Positions 49,853 through 63,200 of a stretch of DNA of 64,000 bases are shown here, piece after piece. Both the position numbers and the translations under genes were made by a program. The stretch is from contig NC_057922.1 of the NCBI RefSeq assembly GCF_018873765.1, positions 9,809,563-9,873,562 of the forward strand. Direction: 5' to 3'. The stretch is from Telopea speciosissima. Lineage: Eukaryota > Streptophyta > Magnoliopsida > Proteales > Proteaceae. Position 1 is the first letter of the stretch, and each line of letters starts with the position of its first letter. Below the pieces are notes generated by a model. The model was not told where the DNA came from. It was given only the letters and a program-made list of their open reading frames with translations, and did no database searches.

Positions 49853-51302
49853 TGAATTGAAATTTAACATGTGATTAATGATCTAAATGGATCAAGTCAA
49901 CTATTGGATTGTTAGACTCAAATAGATGGCAAGTCTAACTGTTTGTTAGACTCAAATAGTTGGACTTATATTAGTTTCAATTTGATTTTATCCTAAAATA
50001 AACATAGTTGGTTTGACAAGCTTATGTTCAATATTGAGGGTTCGTGGTTTTTGTTTCTTCTAGATCTTATAGTAGCAGGGATGAAATTGATTAGTGTCAA
50101 TTCTGATTTTGGATTGGAGTAGCCTGAATGGATCAGATCCAATCGATCCTAAGCCATTTTGATGTAAAATGAGGATTGGCCTTGGAATCAGGAATCAGTC
50201 GAACTGATTCTTCTGATTCAATTAAACATATATTGAAGAAACTATAACATGAACTCTAAATACATAACATAAGCTTGTCAAATGGTCGATTTGGTCCAGT
50301 TTCAATCCCGGAATGAGTGAGATCAAAATAAAACTTTTAGGAAACTATAGTTTTTGATCGTTTTCAATCCGGTGCAGTTTTGATTTATTTTGGTTTTTAA
50401 ATACCAATTTAGATCAATTTGTTTTTCGGATTTGAACCACAATGAAATCTTACATTCATAAGGTATAGTAATGAAATATTCGATAAAATCACTTTAATTC
50501 ACCTTTTCCTAAGTCAAATTAGTATACAACCATTAATAGAAAAAATTAATTTGATGCCATCATGTTGTAATGCGAACAACAAGAAATAAATTGTAAAAGA
50601 AAAATAATTAATATTAAAATCAAGAGATAAATAAAATCTATTTCAAAATCATTGTTACAAGTCATATTAATAAACCCTAATCATTGCAGAGCTTGCAAAA
50701 TTCACTGTGATCTCAATTTAGAGAACAGAATCAGCTAGTTGTTCTTATTCTTCTTCCTCTCTCTCTTTCTCTCTTTTTGCCTCTTTCACCTATTGCTACT
50801 AGCTAGTCCTGTTTAAGTCCTGTTTAAGGTACTGTTCTTTCTTTCCACGTAATGAAAAATTTTAATACCTTGATGATAAGTTTAATATGTTTAGAGAATC
50901 TTATTTATTTATTTTTGTTGCGTTCAACAATGAACCTCTTTCATTCCCCACCCAATAATTCTTCCTTTTTTTTTTTTGGATAAACCAATAAAACTATTTT
51001 AGGCACCGTGATTGATGCGTCATGAAAATTCCTCCCACATTGGCAACATAGGAACCCAATGCATCTTGTTCTAACCTAAGTGGTCGATCATGATTGTCAA
51101 TTTTGAACTTGAATTGGTCAGACCAATGAATTGATCGGCTCAACTCCCAAATCGAACCCTTATTGGTTGGTTTTGGTTTGAGTTTTATAAAATCGATAGA
51201 ATTGAAACCAGACCAAACCAACCAAAAACTAATATAAAACTCAGATTGAAACCAATATAAGCTAAATAAGTTGATAAAAGCCTATAATTTTTTTTGGGAA
51301 TA

Positions 51303-51585
51303 GAATGCTTCTTGATCGTGCGTCTTACGTGGCAACCATGCCCAAACACAGAATCGCCTTGGGGTGGCGGTAAAATTCACCTGTACACAGGGGCAAGGCG
51401 ATTCCTTCTAGATGACCCAAGGTGGTTTTGTTTTTAGGCGTGGTTGCCACACTAAGTGCATCACCTTGGGGTGCCTGAAAAATCCACCTTTACATGGGGT
51501 AAGGTGGTTATTTCCAAACGCCCTAAGGTGGTTTCGTGTCTAGGCGTGGTCGCCCTGTTAAGGGTAGAATTGGATAGCGTTCTTT
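51303..51585. mobile_element. MITE with imperfect arms
   Basis: The left arm (GTGGCAACCATGCCCAAACA, then GAATCGCCTTGGGG) is mirrored on the right by a CCCTAAGGTGG..TCTAGGCGTGGTCGCC block. Inside, a CCAAGGTGGTTTTG..GGCGTGGTTGCC unit repeats the same words, so it may be two overlapping copies. Confidence 0.55.
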
Positions 51586-52373
51586 CTCCCAAATTTTTTT
51601 AAGTGAAAAAAAAAAACCCTCTACCCGGAAGTGTGGCTTACCTAACACTCCCATGAGTTTATTTGTCTTTTCTCCATATGAAAAGACACCTACGTCCCAT
51701 GTTTTGAGGAGGAGAGAGGTAGACACCAAATAAAAAACTACTTCCCATTTGTCAAATACATAAGGGAAAATAAAACCTGAACCGGTAGCAACCCGATAAA
51801 AAACTGACCCAAATCCCACCGAAAACAACTTTTGGCAAAACAATTTGGTCTTGATTTGACCTAGTACGAACCAGAAATCGATCTAAAAAACTGAAACCAG
51901 ACCGACCCGATCCATTGATAGCCCTACGTTTGGTGCACCCGATCCGACTCCTTCCGGTATTTGAAATCATGTTCCAGAAGCATCTATCATCTTCTTCGAT
52001 AAAACCCACTTAGCAGCACTTCGATACAATCCTAGGGTTTTATCTTCATTTCTCTACTTCTTCGCGTACAGTATCAAGGGAAAATCTAGAAAAAGAGCCT
52101 AGTTAGAAAATTTCATCTCTAATTTCGATTCAGGTTTGTATTCTTTTTATTATTCTCCATATTCCTGCTAAGATTGAATAGCCAACTGATTCTATTTTTC
52201 TTCATTCCTGATTGCTGGATGTCATTTTTTTTCTTCTGAACTACCAATGTGGTTTGTAGTTTCTGTACCAATTCTATTTTCGTTGTAGTCTTTTGGTTTT
52301 AAGTGGATGCTTCTACTGGGTTTCCAATTTTCGACTCTATTTGACACGTTTGATATTTATTAGGAATCCATCC

Positions 52374-55300
52374 ATGGCTTCGCTTCAGTTGACTTGCTCT
52401 TCTATTTCAACTAAAGGGTTGCCATCGTTTCAAGGGCTTCGTCAATCAAGTGTTTCTCTTTCTGTAGTCGCCCCATCCCGCGTAGGTTTTGACCAAAGGA
52501 CATTACGAAGAGGGCTCGTTGTGAGAGCAGCAACTGTCGTTGCACCGAAGGTATATTTTTTGTTTAAGAAATCTGGATTCCAGTGGTAGTTATTGTACTG
52601 GTTTTCAGGGGAAACCCATGCTAAAAAATGATGAAACCCTGCTGGATTTGTGTGTGACGAATTGGTTTCTTCTTAATAGCATTATTTATAGCTAATTAGC
52701 GAAGCTTTTGATTGTACAAACTGATACCTCTATTAGGTTGTGTGTCGGATGAGCAGCGAATGGGTTTTTGTCCGGATAATTTGGAAAATTCCTTGGGAGT
52801 TCCGAGTTCTGTAATGCCTTACATTTGCTTTTGTTTGGAATTTTCATGTTCTATGAAAGAATCATTACCTTTAAGTAGTGGTTATTTTTCCTTTCATGTT
52901 CAAGTTAAACCACCTCATTCTATGGATTAGAAAATTTGGTTGAGACATGGAGTAAGTGGTTTCAATGAATTGGAGATTGTAGTAAAACCTGTGTCTATGG
53001 CTAATGACTTCATTTGTTGCTGAGCTTGTGTATGAGCCTTTAAATTCTGTTGACATACAGCCCTATATTGAACTCAACTCAACTCAGTCTTATCCCAACT
53101 AAATGGGGTCGGCTACATGGATCCTTTTTCTCCAATTAGTTCTATTCGAATATATACTTGTTACTAGTCCTAAACTGTGCATGTCTTTTGTCACCACTTC
53201 TCTTAGTGTCATTTTAACCTTACCCTTGGATCTTTTAGCTCTTTGATCTTAGTCAAATCACCCCTTTGTACTGGAGCACTCAAAAGCCTCTATTGCACAT
53301 GTCCATACCAACTTAAATGACTCTCTCGGAATTTTTCATGTATTGGAGCTACTCTTAAATTAATTCTAATTTGTTCATTACTTATTTTATCCTTTTTAGT
53401 TTTACCATTCATTCATCTCAACATACTGTCCTTTGTTGCTGGGATAGTTCTTATATACTGAAAGTATGAAATTGCTGTCATAAGAAAGTTGTGTAATTTA
53501 ATTTTTTTATTTGATGAGGTAATTGATTGTCAAGTATAGTCTCGCTTTAATTGGATAATAGTCTTCCCCTCCACATGCTCGCAAGCAGATGGCTTTGATG
53601 CTTACCTTATGTTTCAACTAAGATTCTTAGAGTCAGGGTCCTTTCTGAATTTAAGCCAAAACGATATTATACTTAATGAATCTATAAAGAGTCAAGTGGG
53701 CTTGGAACTTATAACGATTCAGGTTTCCAAATAGAGATATTGCACAACTAAGCACCAATAAGATTTGTATTTTAGTTCCACGAGTCTTGATTATCATTCT
53801 TGAGGCTAGAAGAGTTCAATTGTCTTGTCATAATTTTACTAACAGATTTATTGTATTAATTCATAGTTGTCACGGCATGGCGGTCCAAGGCGGTGGAGGC
53901 TTGTCTAAGCGCTTAGGCGGTAAAGCGGCCGCCTAAGTGGAGCTTAAGCGTTAAAGGCGGTCTAGTGTTAGTTTTCTCCCTCCCCTCCCCAAACACTCAA
54001 TACTTGATGGCATGATGCATTATAGTATCATACCTTATATCATTAAAAATTAAATTTAAGCCACCTCAAGTCATCAAAATGAAAAATCATACATGACACA
54101 TAAAAAGCTTAGAAGTTATAGACTTAAAAAAAAAACATAGATAGTTACAGACTTAAAAAAAAGAAGCAACAGTAGTGGAACAGAGAAGAAGTTACCATTA
54201 CAGACTAGTGACTACAGAGAAGAAGCATAGATAGAAGTTACCGTTACAGACAAGTGACTACAAAGAAGAAGCATGGATAGAAGTTACTAAGCCCAAAAAA
54301 AAAAACAGCGAAGAAGTTACCATTACAGACTACACTCTACAGAGAAGAAGCATAGAACTATAGAAGTGACCATGCAAACAAGGTGCTGCTGGTCAAGAAG
54401 AAACTGCAGAATGGAGAAAAAGGATTTATAAAAAAAAAAAAAAACTCAACAGACGAATCAATGTTGGAGGAGGAAAAGAAGTATGAAAAAAATGGATAAC
54501 AATACAAAGAGGAAGAACAGAGAACAAAATCGCCAAATAGAGGAAGAGAACTTACCAGAGAAAATTGAGTTTGCAGTCGTCACCGAAGCCAGGTTTGTGG
54601 TCGCTGGAGCTGGAGCTTGAGCAGAAAAGCAATCGGAATAAAGAAAAGAGAGAAAAAAAAAAAAAAGAATAGTCGAGGTCGGAGGAGGGGAAGAAGAACA
54701 AAGAAAAAAAAAATACTAATAGAGAAGAAGAAGATACATAGAAAAAATCGCAATAGAGAGGAAGAGAACTTACCGGAGAAATTTTGAGGTTGCAGTCGTC
54801 ACCGGAACCAGGTCAAGGTTATAATGGTCGTGTCTATTTTGATAGTAACCAACGATATGTTTTGTCTGAGCCACAACAATCTAAAATGAACTATTTACCG
54901 AGGGATCAAGTTTAAGTAGTTATTCATGTTTTTATCCACATTTTCTCCTATGTGCTGGCTTGTGAGCAGGGTTATCAAGGGGTCGGATTAGTGTCAGGTC
55001 AAGATTCCGATTATTTACTTACATGGACCTAAATTTGAATCCAGTATGGGTTTGAATATCTGTCTAATCCAGTCTGTAATGTCTTATTATTGATTTATTT
55101 TTGTAAAAGAATTAAATAAAATATGTTTTTGAAAAAAAAAACAAAACAAAACAAAGGAGCAATGATTAAAAGGTATTTTCAACCCACCTAAACAAGAAAC
55201 TACGATGTAAATAGTTTAAAGTTAATAAATTTTAAATATTATATATGTAATGTTAGTATATAAATGTGTGGTTTCAAGCGCTTCTGATCATTTATTGATC

Positions 55301-57473
55301 CTGAAAGGGTAAATCTAGATTCATTCCATTTAGTTATTGGATCATCCCTAATCAGATCGAATCAATGCTTTATAAGTCGGAATCAAACAGGGTTCACAGC
55401 ATATCCAAATCACGGATGTCGGGCCTTGATGCAACGGTAAGCTTATTCCATTGTGACCAAGTGATCATGGGTTCGAGTCTGGAAACAGCCTCTCTGTGAA
55501 AGCAGGGGTCTGCATACATTATGACCCTCCCCAACCCCGAAGTGGCGGGAGCCTCATGCACTGAGTACGCCCTTATCATATCCAAATCACGATTCGATCC
55601 ATTAATAGTCTAGATATGAGGAATCATGGAGGGTGGGGTTGGAGCAATCTTTAATGATTGAATGACAATTGTATATTCCCACGTGTGTTGAATGCCTGGT
55701 AAATATTCAAACTGAAATTGCGCAATACAGTTGGTTTAAAATGTGTTCTATATTTTTACGAGTTTGTTAGTCATCTTGTATAACTAAGTAGTTTTCCCAA
55801 AACTCTAAAAGCTGGCCAACACAAGCATGTAATGAGTGGTGCAGGCAGTGCCCTTGGCTGACATTTGTACAGGGCCACAGGCCAATTTGAGGCTTGTTAT
55901 ACTTGTTTAAAGCTACAACTCAAATACTTACAAAGTTGAACACAAATGTGTGGTGCAAGAAGTTTAAAGGATCATATCTTTTTTTTAATTCACTTTTTGA
56001 AGACCTCTCTCGTGTTTAGGTTGGATCATGGAGGAGTTGCTACACTTAAAATGAATAAGGAGGATGTTATGAGGTCAAATGGATGGTGCAAGAAGTTTTC
56101 TTTGCTTATGTAAAACCATCCATCTTTTTATGGACTGTTGAGGGATTAATGTCTAGATGGGCCTGTGGTTTGTCCCATTTACTGCCTGTTCTCATTTGAC
56201 TCTTTGTCCTGCAGTACACTTCCATCAAACCATTGGGTGATAGAGTGCTAGTGAAGATCAAGACAGTAGAGGAGAAGACAGTTGGTGGTATACTGCTTCC
56301 TTCAACAGCTCAGACAAAACCTCAAGGAGGTGAAGTTGTAGCTATTGGAGAGGGTAAGACGATTGGCAAGACCAAGGTGGACATCAGTGTGAAGGTGATT
56401 GTCAGGTTTAATGGTCCATTGTCCCAATGCCTTTGTTATTGAGTATGTTTCACTGAAAATAGTTCCTTTATTTGTTAGACTGGTGCCCAGATAGTGTACT
56501 CGAAGTACGCAGGGACAGAATTGGAATTCAATGGATCAAACCATATGCTTTTGAAGGAGGATGACATTGTTGGTATCCTTGAGACAGAAGACATCAAAGA
56601 TATGAAGCCTCTGAATGACCGTGTTCTAATTAAGGTATTTTCACTATTTTGCCCCACATTACTGTTCTCTGAATTTTGTGTCATTTGAATCCAATTCCAA
56701 AAAGGATAAAAGTTTCCTGCATGGGCAGGGTGGAAAAATCTTCCCCCATGGATAGATTTTCTGCCGGATGGATCAATAATTTGGCATTTTGATTGTGGAA
56801 TGAGCATGTTAAATTTGGTGGCCATACATAACCCATTGTTTATGTGTCTATTCCCTTTGTTTTCAAATGATTAACTTTTACAAATAAATTCTAAAGCTAT
56901 GTTTTCCAATGAATAAATGCTGGATTAGTCTGAAAATTAAGTGAAGGGCATGGACAATATGTTTACAAAGTTTAGGTTCCAAGAAGTAACACACCATGCA
57001 GGCAAATTTAACTGTCCATGTGGGAAGCCATTTCCATACTGTTGGTCTAGGATACCTGCCCTTGTAATGTGTACCTTATATGTTAGTTATCTTGTCTCAG
57101 GTTGCTGAAGCCGAGGAGAAGACTGCTGGAGGATTGTTGCTGACAGAGGCTGCCAAGGAGAAACCTTCCATTGGCAAGGTAACACAAGACTCCTTGGACT
57201 GTTTACCTACCTGAATTTCTCACAGGATTGATCACAATAGTGTAATTTGGTGGTGTTATATCCAACCTAACCATTTGGTGGGTTCTATGGGAACAGGTGG
57301 TTGCAGTGGGACCTGGTCCCCTGGATGAGGAAGGCAATCCAAAGCCATTAACGGTGTCATCTGGAAACACGGTGTTGTACTCTAAATATGCAGGGAATGA
57401 CTTCAAGAGCGCAGATGGTTGTGACTACATTGCTCTGAGGGCAACTGATGTGATGGCTGTGCTCTCCTCATAG
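52374..57473 (+). CDS. CPN20: 20-kDa co-chaperonin, chloroplastic (CPN20/CPN21)
   Basis: Plastid co-chaperonin that caps the Cpn60 folding chamber. Five exons: 52374-52550, 56215-56394, 56479-56634, 57101-57178, 57297-57473. The total is 255 residues (Arabidopsis CPN20 has 253). Residues 1 to about 53 are a Ser/Thr-rich transit peptide ending near [10 protein letters not shown]. Two GroES domains follow head to tail: the first from [12 protein letters not shown] (about 63), the second from [12 protein letters not shown] (161). Each has its mobile loop ([14 protein letters not shown] and [14 protein letters not shown]) and a VVAIG/VVAVG turn. The leader appears to have its own intron (52134-52363, GTTTGT...TTAG) ending 10 bases before the ATG. 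Intron 1 is 3.66 kb and carries a LINE tail, a low-complexity repeat block and an Au SINE. No defects were seen. Confidence 0.93.
53060..53450 (-). mobile_element. LINE ORF2 tail in CPN20 intron 1
   Basis: The minus strand reads [20 protein letters not shown], then [13 protein letters not shown] and [11 protein letters not shown]. These are the characteristic closing blocks of plant L1-type ORF2 (normally APIxEKMREN..., IHVADP). Several stops are present. It is a 5'-truncated fossil copy in the antisense direction of the host gene. Confidence 0.7.
53870..54830. repeat. low-complexity and tandem repeat block in CPN20 intron 1
   Basis: Opens with a GGCGGT-rich stretch (53875-53965, GCATGGCGGTCCAAGGCGGT). 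A/G-rich DNA follows with three copies of a TTACC(A/G)TTACAGAC unit (about 54194, 54239 and 54314). Two copies of GGAAGAGAACTTACC..GAGAAA..GCAGTCGTCACC are at 54540-54590 and 54760-54812. It is probably the inside of a decayed DNA transposon, but no terminal repeats were established. Confidence 0.5.
55415..55570 (+). mobile_element. SINE, Au family type
   Basis: tRNA-derived head with an A-box-like TTGATGCAACGGTAAG and B box GGGTTCGAGTCTGGAAAC, then AACAGCCTCTCTGTGAAAGC. The tail is CCCCGAAGTGGCGGGAGCCT followed by GCACTGAGTACGCCC. This order is that of the angiosperm Au SINE. It is mildly diverged and sits sense in CPN20 intron 1. Confidence 0.8.
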
Positions 57474-60212
57474 AAGACTTTTAATTATAATTCTAATGTG
57501 GGCAGTCATTATTTGCATGGATTTTGTGGCAAGAGTTCTTAGGAGAGGCAGGCGGTGTTTAAAGTATAATTACATGTACACCTTTCCAAACTCATCAATT
57601 GGAATCTCAAGTTGAGCTTTACTAGTTTTATGGAAATTACTTTTTTGACCCAATAAGCAGTCAAATTTCTTGGATATCCAATGACCGGATTGCCACATCA
57701 ACTTTCCTTCCAAGACACATCTAGGTGACGCATGAAAAATCCCTGCTAAACTATCCTCCTATGTGCCTCCATTGGCCCTGTAAGTGGTGCATGGATCATT
57801 CTACCACCAGGTAGGCGCTCTTCCCTAACGCTGTGTTTGTTGGAGGGTTGAATGTTCACATACATAAATAACCTACTGCCGTTCAGATGGAACATTCCCA
57901 TAGAGTAGGTTCCTTCTGAATGATTGTGAACGTGAACATTACCAGCACTCCTATTTGTTTTGGTGTAAAATAATGTACATTTAAAAGTTTATCAGCTTTT
58001 GTTATTCAATAGAAACAAACAATGGAAAACTTTTCTAACATGTAAAATTTTTTGAAGTAAAAGTTTGTATAGAAACAAATGGAGCCCGAAGTCTTGAATG
58101 AAAAGATAACACAAAAAAAAAAAAAAAATCCCAACATGTAGCAGTTCGAGATTTACTTGTTTAACTTTGCCATACTTGCACTAGATCAAGTTTTAGAATT
58201 ACCATAGAAGGCCTTGATGACATATAATAATAAATTAATTAGTTTATGAATAAAGGATTTAGATCGGTGGGCCCGGCCAATTCTGATCCGATCTTGGATT
58301 GAATTGAGCTTCAACCATTGGACTCTCTCTCTCTCTTTCTCTTAATCATCGTCCCGCCCATGCAAGTCTGCAACTTCCCCTATATGAGAAAAGAATAGGG
58401 TTTAGTTTTCCTTTCTTGATTCTTTTGGATTGGTAAGTCAGTGGTAAACACACTTGTATACTTTCATATGGAAAAAAGAAGGTATTCAATTCGTCGCATG
58501 CTGGCTTTAAAGAGGTTCGTATCTTCTTACATTTTTAACAATCCAAGGGATTCGTTGGTATCATATCATTGGTAAAGTTTGTAAGATCATGGACTCACAC
58601 TACTGTTTCTCTGATGAAATATTTCATAAATGAATGAAACAAACGTGTCGTAGCAATGAATTAAGAACTTTAAAGAATACTTTCTTATTCATAGTTATTA
58701 GATGGGGGGGAACAGGAGGTAATTAGACGTTAAAAATCAATACTTCGCTTCGATTCCTTCTAGAGGTTTATAGCTTTTGTTTAACAATTTATTTTTTGGG
58801 GAGATTTACCTGCATATCGAATTTTAAGATACATGATCTAATAAACAGCTTGACTACCTTTACCTGATGCTTTTATGGACTTTGTCCCCGAACCAAGGTA
58901 TAATGAATGATTATCTGATCTAATTATAGGCGTTAAATATATATATATATATTAATGCTCAATGATGTAATGAATTCTCTGATTACCAATTATCTTTCAA
59001 TTTTCTTTTACCATAGATCTTAGCTATCCTCCATTATTCTTACCAACAAAAATAAGCAAAAAAAGCTACCCTCCATTATGGAATGGGGAAATTTTTTTGG
59101 TGTTACACTTGTAGTAGGAATGTTCCTCCTGCTACAAGGCAGGCAACCAAGAAAATGGAATAATTAACTTCGTACCCTCTTAGGTTTTAGTATTTTCTAA
59201 AATACCCTTTAAGGTCCCATTTGCTTGCCTCTTGCTACAGACGTAGCAGCAAAATTTCGTTCATGGAATAGAGCCGAATATCTTCTTTTACATACGAGTA
59301 CGAAGTTGCAGTTTGACCTCCATGCATGTATCAACTTCCGAAGATTATTATTGATACTATATTTTATGGGCAAGAGGTCACTCTCTGTGTCAGAAAAACA
59401 ACGCAGCAAAATGAAGTTTTGTAGAAGAAAACAAAGGGAGAAATCAAGCACACAAGACAATGATTTTACTTGGTTCACCCCCAAGAAGGAATGCTACATT
59501 CACGGTACGTGGAGCGATAGACTGACTCAACTATTTCTGTGAAGAAAATACAAACCCTCTCACGCATCTCTCAATGAGATAACCACAATATAGATGATAA
59601 CCTTAACCCATGAAAGTACAAAACTGCCCCCCAAAAACTGATCCGGTCTGATCCAAACCAACATAGGGTGTAATATATATCAAATCGAACTCTTTAGGAG
59701 TAAGCACCTAAGGCGCTGAAGTATACCATAGATTCACCACAGTTTTTTTTTTTTTTGTATTAGAAGTGAGATCAGGCTTCACCAATAACGTGCCTGCACA
59801 AGCATGGGGTCAATGGCACTCAATGGTGTAGATCTGTTTGAATGAGAATTTTAATTTTACAGGGAATCATCATCCCTTCCAATTCCTCCAATCCCTCACA
59901 TGGGGGTGGAAATGATCACCCTATTCCCTACCCAAAAGTACTGCCCAAGATAGGGTCCACTCCCCTTTATTAGAGGAATTGAAGATGACCGCGAATTGGA
60001 TGTGATTGAACAGTAAATTCACGCGATCCTGTGTGTCTCTGGGCACACAAGAAGAATACGACAAGTTTGCATTCTTTTTCCCATATTTTATACTGGATTA
60101 GGTGCTATAAAAGGAACTGACTGACATGGCTTCGTCGAACCCATAGACATACGGGGCTAGCTCTTCTCGATCTTCTAGTTGTTTTTCTGTTAACTGAACT
60201 AATTAAAAAGCT
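57474..60212. other. intergenic between CPN20 and the TIR gene
   Basis: Mostly AT-rich unique-looking DNA, including (AT)n at about 58943. The 59225-59640 part holds a dispersed repeat related to that at 20640. A MITE lies at 59863-60000. I found no gene. Confidence 0.5.
59863..60000. mobile_element. MITE of the 13962 family, diverged
   Basis: The arms GGAATCATCATCCCTTCCAA and TTCCTCCAATCCCTCACATG are mirrored by TTTATTAGAGGAATTGAAGA and a TGACCGCGAATTGG block. One arm alone recurs at 33630-33670. It lies about 215 bp upstream of the TIR gene start. Confidence 0.6.
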
Positions 60213-63200
60213 ATGAGCGGATCCCTAGCCAAGTGGTTGGGTAGCAAGCTTTTCGGGATCAGAAGGCAAACAAGCACTTCCAACATAACTCGCAGGGACC
60301 GGGACCGGGTGTGTGATGTTTTCATAAACCACCGAGGGATGGACACCAAGCGTCACATCGCCGCATTGCTTTACGATCGTTTTGTGTCTCTAAACCTAAA
60401 TCCTTTCTTGGACTACAAGACCATGAAACCTGGCGACGAGGTCTTAGAGAATATCGAAACAGCTATACGTGAGTGTAAGGTTGGTGTCGTCATCTTCTCT
60501 CCATATTATTGCCGTTCTTAATTACTACCCTCTCCATGAATTGGCTCTCATGACAGAATACGAGAAGAAACTCATTCCCATCTTCTATGATGTCAACCCC
60601 TCTCATCTTGTGCTTCTGGATGATGGAAGTTATTCGGCCAAGGAACTTCACAGGTTTAGATTGGCACTTCAACTGGCCAAGCGCAGGGTGGGCCTCTCTT
60701 TTGATTCTTGCAATGGGTAAGGAACAAATTTCACTAGTTTTACATAACATATATATATGAAATTTATTTTGCAACTACCTCTTCCACCTCTTTTGATAGG
60801 ATAGTTTAAAAATTAAATAAAAATAAAAGAGAAATAGATGAGAGAGATATATATATACACGAGGATGAGGGAAAACAGGAGTTTTGGGGCTTTACTAACG
60901 AAACTGCCTTTAGAGAATATTAATTAGGATAATATTCAGATGACATTTTCATTCACAATAACTATTATATAGGACTGCCAAGACTAGCCATTACATAACG
61001 TACTGGACACAAGTAAACCAAGTACCGTGTGGACATGCGCGGTTATAACCCCACTTATACAAATGCTATTAGATAACTACTCCACATCATCTCCATTCTA
61101 CATAACTACTAATATATAACTGATCAACACTATCTCATCTTAAGTAACCCATCTATACCCGATAATAATAAACTATACTTGATGCATGTGACAGTCACCT
61201 AGTCGTGCAATGCACGCCACCCTTGCACTCAAACAAAGGGGTGTGTGAAATGATCGTTACACCCTCTTAGAACCCCAGAAATGACCGGGGGTGTGGCGAT
61301 CATTTCACGTGCTCCTGTGCTTAAGCGTAGGGACGTGTGCATTGCGTGACCGAATGACGTTTTTTCTCCCAATTTTTAAATATGGTATAGGATCAAGATT
61401 ACAAAACTTTAATTTTTTTTTTTTTGTTGCTATTTTAAACCAATTTCATTTCCCTTCCCTTCCCTTCATTTAACTTGCAACATGACATAAATAAATTGAT
61501 TACTCATTGATTCTCAAGTAGGGGTGGGAGTTTGACCAGCAACCTCAAGCCTGCCCAAACCCCATCTTGAGCTTGGCAGGGTCTAGGTTGGGTTTTTTCA
61601 GCCTGGGGCCTAAGCTAGGGATGAGATTTCTAGGACATGGTACGCCCAGACTCATGGGGGTGGGTAAAATGACTAGCCTGCCCCCCAATGACGCAATCCC
61701 CTTCCCTAACCCGTCCCATGTGTTTGAGTGCAGATTGCACCCAGATACGTTCCCGGACAGAGAACATGCACCCTATATTATATATATTGGGAAGTACTTT
61801 TCTATTTGAGAGTGTGGCCTACGCTAGCACTCTGAGAGTTCTTTTTTCCATATATATTTTTAATCATGGATCACATTTCTGAGGTAATCATCGCTGCATG
61901 GAAACCTCCTCCTCCTCTCTCTCTCTCACTCTAATGGCTGAAGTGTTTTCTTGCACTGTTGCTCACAAGCCCAGTAAATCAAAGTACTATTTAGATACCA
62001 AGATAATCTAACATGATAAGTGATACACCTTGTGAGGTGCCAGCAAGTTGAATTTCCTACTGCTGCTTTAGTCTTGTTCTAACAATATTTCTAATTATTC
62101 TGTCACCAACCCGAAGTAACTACGATAAGACTTGTTTGATTTAAGCTATTTTATTTCTTTATATATTTAAGATATTTTAGATGGTTGTGTCTCCATGGAT
62201 TGATTCTACTAGTTTTTTTTTTTTAATTTTTTGATAGGTACTTAGGAAAAAAAGAGAGTAAATCTTCAAGTTATCTTGCTGAACATCACGCTTTAATAGT
62301 TAGAGCCCATGCCACATATTAAGATAACTATATACAAAGACAATGAAGTAAATCTACCCTTAAAATAAAATTTTCGATTGGTTTTTTCTTTTATTTGGGG
62401 GGGGGGGGGGTGGTGAGGTACTACAACTATTGTTAATGGTGCAAGTCAATCTCTTATGTTGAAAAAGTGTCTAGGGCACAGCTTGTGGTGCATAAAAACC
62501 CATATTTACTAGGAAGTAGTCTCCTTACAGCCAAAGCGAAAAGATCACACTGCAAAATTACAAAATTTTAAGCTATCCAAATGACACGTAGTAAAAAAAT
62601 AAAAAATAAAATAAAGAACTAAGTTTTCCTTCAGTCACGGTGAATGAGAATCTATTTTTTATTGTAATATGAATTATACATGAGAGAGGTTTTCCATAGC
62701 CTCAGAGTCAAAGTTGTTTCTTGGGTGGCAGCATAGAGGTTAAACTTATTGACACCTCTTTTGGAATCAGTCTTGTGGCTCACAAAGAGCAACATGCAGG
62801 AGAAGATGCTTGTTTTGGAACATCACACACCTAAAAGGTTTCCATGCCTGATTCTTCCATGTTACCTTAATGGTGAAGAAGATTTCCTTAATTACTTGGA
62901 GGGTTTTTTTTTTTAAATTTTTTGGTAAATAATTACTTGGAGGGTTTGAATCATATGATGTAATAATTAATGCATCATATATATGCTTATTTATGATGAT
63001 ATCTTCCACTATGAATAACAAAACGTATACCATACTATTTTGAAAGAATTAAAAAAAGGGCAGAAACTTTAATTACAAAAAATAAAAAATAAAAATGATA
63101 TAGTAAAATACATTACAAATCAAACAATATGTTAACAATCAGAATCACTTGGTTTGCACTTTTCAAACCAAATAATGTCTATTTTTGTAGAGTAATTATT

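Larger units (their letters stand above)
49288..52373. other. region between the isomerase and CPN20
   Basis: The first 250 bp is the isomerase promoter, with no clear TATA box read. Two MITEs are listed separately. The stretches 49860-50700 and 51000-51250 are AT-rich repeat with GATCC/GGTTTTGGTTT wording. From about 52020 the CPN20 5' leader begins. Confidence 0.5.

Noticed and set aside
55415-55480. Possible tRNA gene from the box B-like GGTTCGAGTCT
   Set aside because: The continuation is the Au SINE body and no cloverleaf closes, so it is a tRNA-derived SINE head.
59225-59542. Plus-strand frame of 105 codons before the TIR gene
   Set aside because: Falls in a dispersed repeat. No domain or splice context.
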